From Cunninghamia lanceolata (taxonomy: Eukaryota > Streptophyta > Pinopsida > Cupressales > Cupressaceae): 64,000 bases of DNA. Shown in pieces: positions 60,070 through 64,000 of the stretch. The notes under the pieces are model-generated. The model did not search any database and was not told where the DNA came from. It saw only the letters and a list, made by a program, of their open reading frames with translations. The stretch lies in contig BSBN01000334.1 of assembly GCA_027924645.1 (NCBI GenBank), positions 7,124,501 to 7,188,500 of the forward strand, written 5' to 3'. The number at the start of each line of letters is the position of its first letter. Within the stretch, counting starts at the first letter, position 1. A program made the translations under genes and the position numbers.

Positions 60070-63000
60070 TGTAACATCCACGTTCTAAAGACATAGTAAA
60101 ACAACAAAATTTACCATGGAGTAATTCAACAAGGTAAAAATGAGATAGAGAAATTTTTTTCTTTTATTCAACATATAGTCAAGTAACTACAACTACAGGA
60201 TTTTCTCATTACAAATTACAATAAACCATATTATCTTTCTCAATTATAATGTTTATAAATGTAAATCAATTACATATACAAATTTTGGAATAACTACTGC
60301 TTCTCAATAACTGATACCTTTATCACAAGTCCTGGCATGTTTCCTTCTTGGAGAGAGAGTATCTTTCCAGTGATTTACCTCCATCCATAGACCGATGGTC
60401 TCCCACACATCATCCACATAGGAAGCAGCCCTACCATTCACGAGGAATTTAGACCGTAGGTGACCAGTGGTAACTTGCCTTTCCTAAGTACATAGTGTTA
60501 TATCCTACTCAACTCTATCAACCATACAACCCTAGATACCCTCTAGCTAAGTATGATTTCCGATAGGATGAGCAATCTGCATACAGTGAACTGACAATGC
60601 ATGTAGAAAAGAAATGCATTACTTTGGCCAAAGTTTTTAATATCAATATCATTCATAATGAACGTATTCATTATGTTCACCCCCCACCCCTACTTGACTT
60701 GGATACTATTGTACTTTCACAGTTTGTTCACACCAACTATAACCACATAAATAGTTTAATCATCACATCATAATAATAGTATATTTTGACTTAAATAAGT
60801 CTATGTGACATAACTATTTAGTTGGTTCATAATCAACTCTAGGGTTTACCTATTATCCTTTAGTTAATATGATATTACAATATAAACATATATCTTATCA
60901 TGGAGACCTAGATTCACAAATGACCTTTGGTTAACTCAACCAAGGTTAAGAATACTATAGTTCTTTAAACAAAAGGAGCATAGAATACCTTCGATGATGT
61001 GATATAAACAAAACATACCCTGTATATATCTCCCTACAAGGTCATTCTCTAGTATACTTAATCTACTTCATTGTATTGGATCTTTCCAAGACTAATATAA
61101 ACAATAATGATAAATAGATATTTAAAAGTTCTCCTATAAACCTTATTGCCATCTATCCTAATATCTCTAAGTTACCTTCATTTGATGAGATACAATAGTT
61201 TTCTAAAGATTCCTATGAATCTAAGTTCTCATGGATAGAAATCATTTCTGTTGTATATAATAGAATCTAAACAAGAAAATACTTTAAATTAGTATTACCC
61301 CGACTCAAGGTCTAAACTATACTACTCAAGACTAAGAGTATAACTATCAAAGTTCAATCATCACTAATAAAATCCGAGAGTTTATTGTATGGTTATCTCA
61401 CAATCATTTTATTGGCTTGCTACAAACTTATTCAATAAGACTTGACTATTTTTCAAAGCTCATGACAACTATGACAACCTCTTATTATGATTATCATTTT
61501 ATCCTCCATACTATGATTTGATATGATTATCAGTTTAAAATCAATAAGTAAATGGTCGATTCAGAATACTATAACAAATTACTCACTTGTATTACTAAGA
61601 ATTGGCCTTATAATTTGCATTTGTTGCCTTATTGATTTCAGAAAAAGATCAAAATTGTTTACTTGTAATGTTATCTGCATTTCCCTAAATTGACTCTTAA
61701 TAGTTTTCAATTGATACACACAATAAATATAGGAGGTTATACCTCATTGGCGTACTCACATAATCACCCAAGACACAATAATAGACAGTCTAGAAACAAT
61801 TAGTTGATTTCCTCATTGTTAATAAACACATGAAATTGAGGAATACTTGGAAACTGACGGTCTTGAGTTAATAATATGCGCAAATAAGACACAAAGGTTG
61901 ATAACTCTGGCTCCGTATTTCCTCTCTACTGCCAGCCACGATTCCTCTTTCTATATATGTTCAATGCCCTTCTCTCTCAAATTTTTAACCTTTTTAATAA
62001 GCAATGGCTCAACTAAGTCATTGTTATTAATGTCTTAGGCATGACTCCTATAGAGTCACCTTACTTCGCACCTCCACTTTGTTTCAGTTGCAAAATTTAA
62101 TGAATGCATAACAATCCATAATGATTTAGTCTTAACTGAAACCAAGTTTTAAGCAAAGTTCCCACATGTCGATGGGAGATAGTCATTCTATGGCTTGTCG
62201 GTTGTGGTGGTTAATACCATAGTCCTCCTCTTTTGGATGAAGCTGACACATCACTTTAAACACTGCTGATCATTAAATAATCACTAATAAGTGGTTTGAT
62301 CCACCGCTAATATTATTGAAGACTCTCCTAAATGTAATCCTTTGGGTACTCAAGCATAACATTATTGACTCATTATGAGGTATTATCCTGATTTGATGCA
62401 TATGCATTTACATATTTGATTACATCAAATATGATTCACATAACATCACCTCTATATTAGATAGTTATGGTTTAATCGATAAAATAATTATTTAAACAAA
62501 GGATTATAGATATTGTGATTGGGTTGAGCTTGTCTCCCCCATCACAATCTGTCAACAATATTCACGTCTTCCTAACTCGACAAAAACATCTTAATGTTAA
62601 AAATTAGTTATAACACCTCAAGAGACTTAATAATAATAAGAGAACCATTTTACAACAATAACGTCATATTTTTTTTCATGTTAAAGGTAAATGGTCATGG
62701 TTCACACACAAATGATGTCATTTACATTACTAAGGACTATGACAACTTACTACGACTTACAAAGATTCGCAAGGTATTGACTACCTGTCAATTGGGTTCA
62801 AAAGTAAACTGGCAAGACAAGACTTACCTCTTACGACACATTGGTTCATGTTTTCATTAAACACTAATACTCTATTTGGCAAATAAACCACTCATAACCC
62901 AAGGTCTATATCTTTCTCCTCAAAAGATACTCTCTCTCTTTTCTCTGAGAGTCATCTGAAAACCTCTAATCCTGTATCAAACTTGTTACCAAACAAATTA

Positions 63001-63207
63001 TGACCAGTGCATCATTATTCAAATAATAAATCAAATCTCATAATGCAAATATTAAATCGATAATAAACTAATCATTTCCATAATTTCATAAATGACAATC
63101 AATATAATCCATATCTTTCCTTGTCATTAATCTAAACATCATAATAAATTTACTTATGTCCAAGTAAAAGTAAAAAGTATAGATAGACAAAAATTTGGGA
63201 TGTAACA
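60070..63207 (-). repeat. 3' LTR of chromovirus E (3.1 kb)
   Basis: On the plus strand TGTAACATCC...GGGATGTAACA. On the minus strand it starts TGTTACATCCC right after a purine tract and follows the integrase gene, so it is a 3' LTR. It interrupts the protease of element D in mid-frame. The other LTR and target duplication lie outside the window. No coding sequence inside; a 63-codon frame at 61847 has no support. Confidence 0.75.
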
Positions 63208-63222
63208 TATCCTTCCCCTAAA
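63208..63222 (-). promoter_or_regulatory. Polypurine tract, element E
   Basis: Minus strand 'tttaggggaaggata' immediately before the LTR start TGTTACATCCC. Confidence 0.75.
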
Positions 63223-63270
63223 GATTCATCGTCCTCTAAAGTATCAAAAAGTAACTAAAAAGCAAGTTCA

Positions 63271-64000
63271 TTATTTTAAACTAGTAACAACATTAAATAA
63301 ATGAGGAAACTTTCGATAAAATTCATGGTAATCCTCCCATGTAACATTTTCTTGAGCATATTGGTCCCATTGGACCTTGCATTGCAAGACCTCTGCTACG
63401 CAAGCGAAGCTTGCATATTTCTAACAACTTGAGTCGCTCAATCGTGACACCCCCGGGTCTTGTATCTGTAAAGAATTCCAATTCAAAATATGATTATCAA
63501 CTCCAATATATTTCTTCAAATAAGACACATGAAAAACATTGTGCATTATAGACAAGGCTGGTGGTAGAGCAATTCTATAGGCAACCGGATTGACCACTTC
63601 AAGCACTTTAAAGTGTCCCACATAATGAGGGGCTAGCTTAGAAGGCTTCCCAAACTTAATAGAACTTTTTTGAGGTTTGACCCTCAAAAGAACTTTTTCT
63701 CCAATAGAGAATTACCTCAGAACATGCTTTGCATCCACATAGCTCTTTTGCATATCATTGGCTTCTGCCAATCTTTTTCTGATCAGCTTAACTTTCTCTT
63801 CCATTTTAGTGAGCGTTTCTAGTCTGATGCTAATCCTATCTTCTAGCTTATCCCATCTTATAGGAGTTTGACATCTTCTTCCATACAATGCTTCAAATGA
63901 TGCCATCTTAATAGTGGAATGATAGGAATTGTTGTAAGCAAATTCCACAAGTGGTAACTATTCTTCCCACTTATATTGTTGATCCATGCAATACATTCGC
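63271..64000 (-). pseudogene. Integrase C-terminal part of chromovirus E (runs off window)
   Basis: On the minus strand from the window edge: LPLVEFAYNNSYHSTI (end of the catalytic core), ASFEALYGRRCQTPIRWDKL, then the GPF/GPY-type module LAPHYVGHFKVLEVVNPVAYRI, FHVSYLKKYIGV, and a chromodomain-like tail CKVQWDQYAQENVTWEDYHE and FPHLFNV ending at the TAA at 63271. Stops occur near 63955, 63711 and 63421. The catalytic Asp residues lie beyond the window. Similar in layout to the giant chromovirus's integrase but clearly a different family. Confidence 0.85.

Overview
The window looks like intergenic DNA from a seed plant with a large, repeat-filled genome. It is AT-rich and has no intact gene that I can support. 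Nearly every recognisable coding stretch belongs to plant LTR retrotransposons (Ty1/copia and Ty3/gypsy chromovirus types) or to L1-like LINEs with a plant-type RNase H. The very long LTRs and deep nesting would suit a conifer, but the sequence does not prove that.

Layout. 1-5472: decayed sequence holding an inverted copy of a segment found again at 11-35 kb, a pentatricopeptide-repeat (PPR) gene remnant (2500-2980, minus), a degenerate repeat array and low-complexity DNA. 5473-11198: a complete copia element with an AAGAT target duplication and one unshifted reading frame broken by 15 nonsense codons. 11355-12207 and 26771-28003: one ancestral segment split by a 14.6-kb chromovirus (12208-26770) whose LTRs are 4.5-5.0 kb each. 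28004-35431: a second tandem copy of that segment, split by a 5'-truncated LINE (28065-31270) and a 2.7-kb solo LTR (32292-35023). 35432-41593: a GRAS-family transcription-factor gene on the minus strand, cut in two by another copia element (35780-40535). 41594-47560: decayed DNA with a gypsy gag-like remnant. 47880-49881: an inverted duplication of a promoter plus the start of an unidentified gene. 49882-53870: a minus-strand LINE with a solo LTR inside it. 54566-64000: two related chromoviruses in opposite orientation, the second inserted into the protease region of the first.

How it fits together. The unclassified repeat around 11-35 kb is not a transposon family. It is the 3' end and downstream flank of the GRAS gene, duplicated in tandem (about 1.6 kb per unit, roughly 5% divergent by eye) and then filled with insertions. 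The giant chromovirus is recent (LTRs about 1% different by eye, GGTAA target duplication). Decay follows the pattern expected of methylated DNA: most premature stops can be explained by single C-to-T or G-to-A changes, many in CAG/CTG context.

The most unusual item is the LINE at 28065-31270. After its RNase H domain it carries a further 593-codon frame whose ATG overlaps the ORF2 stop codon (ATGTTGA). It lies wholly inside the element's target duplications, and I do not recognise its product.
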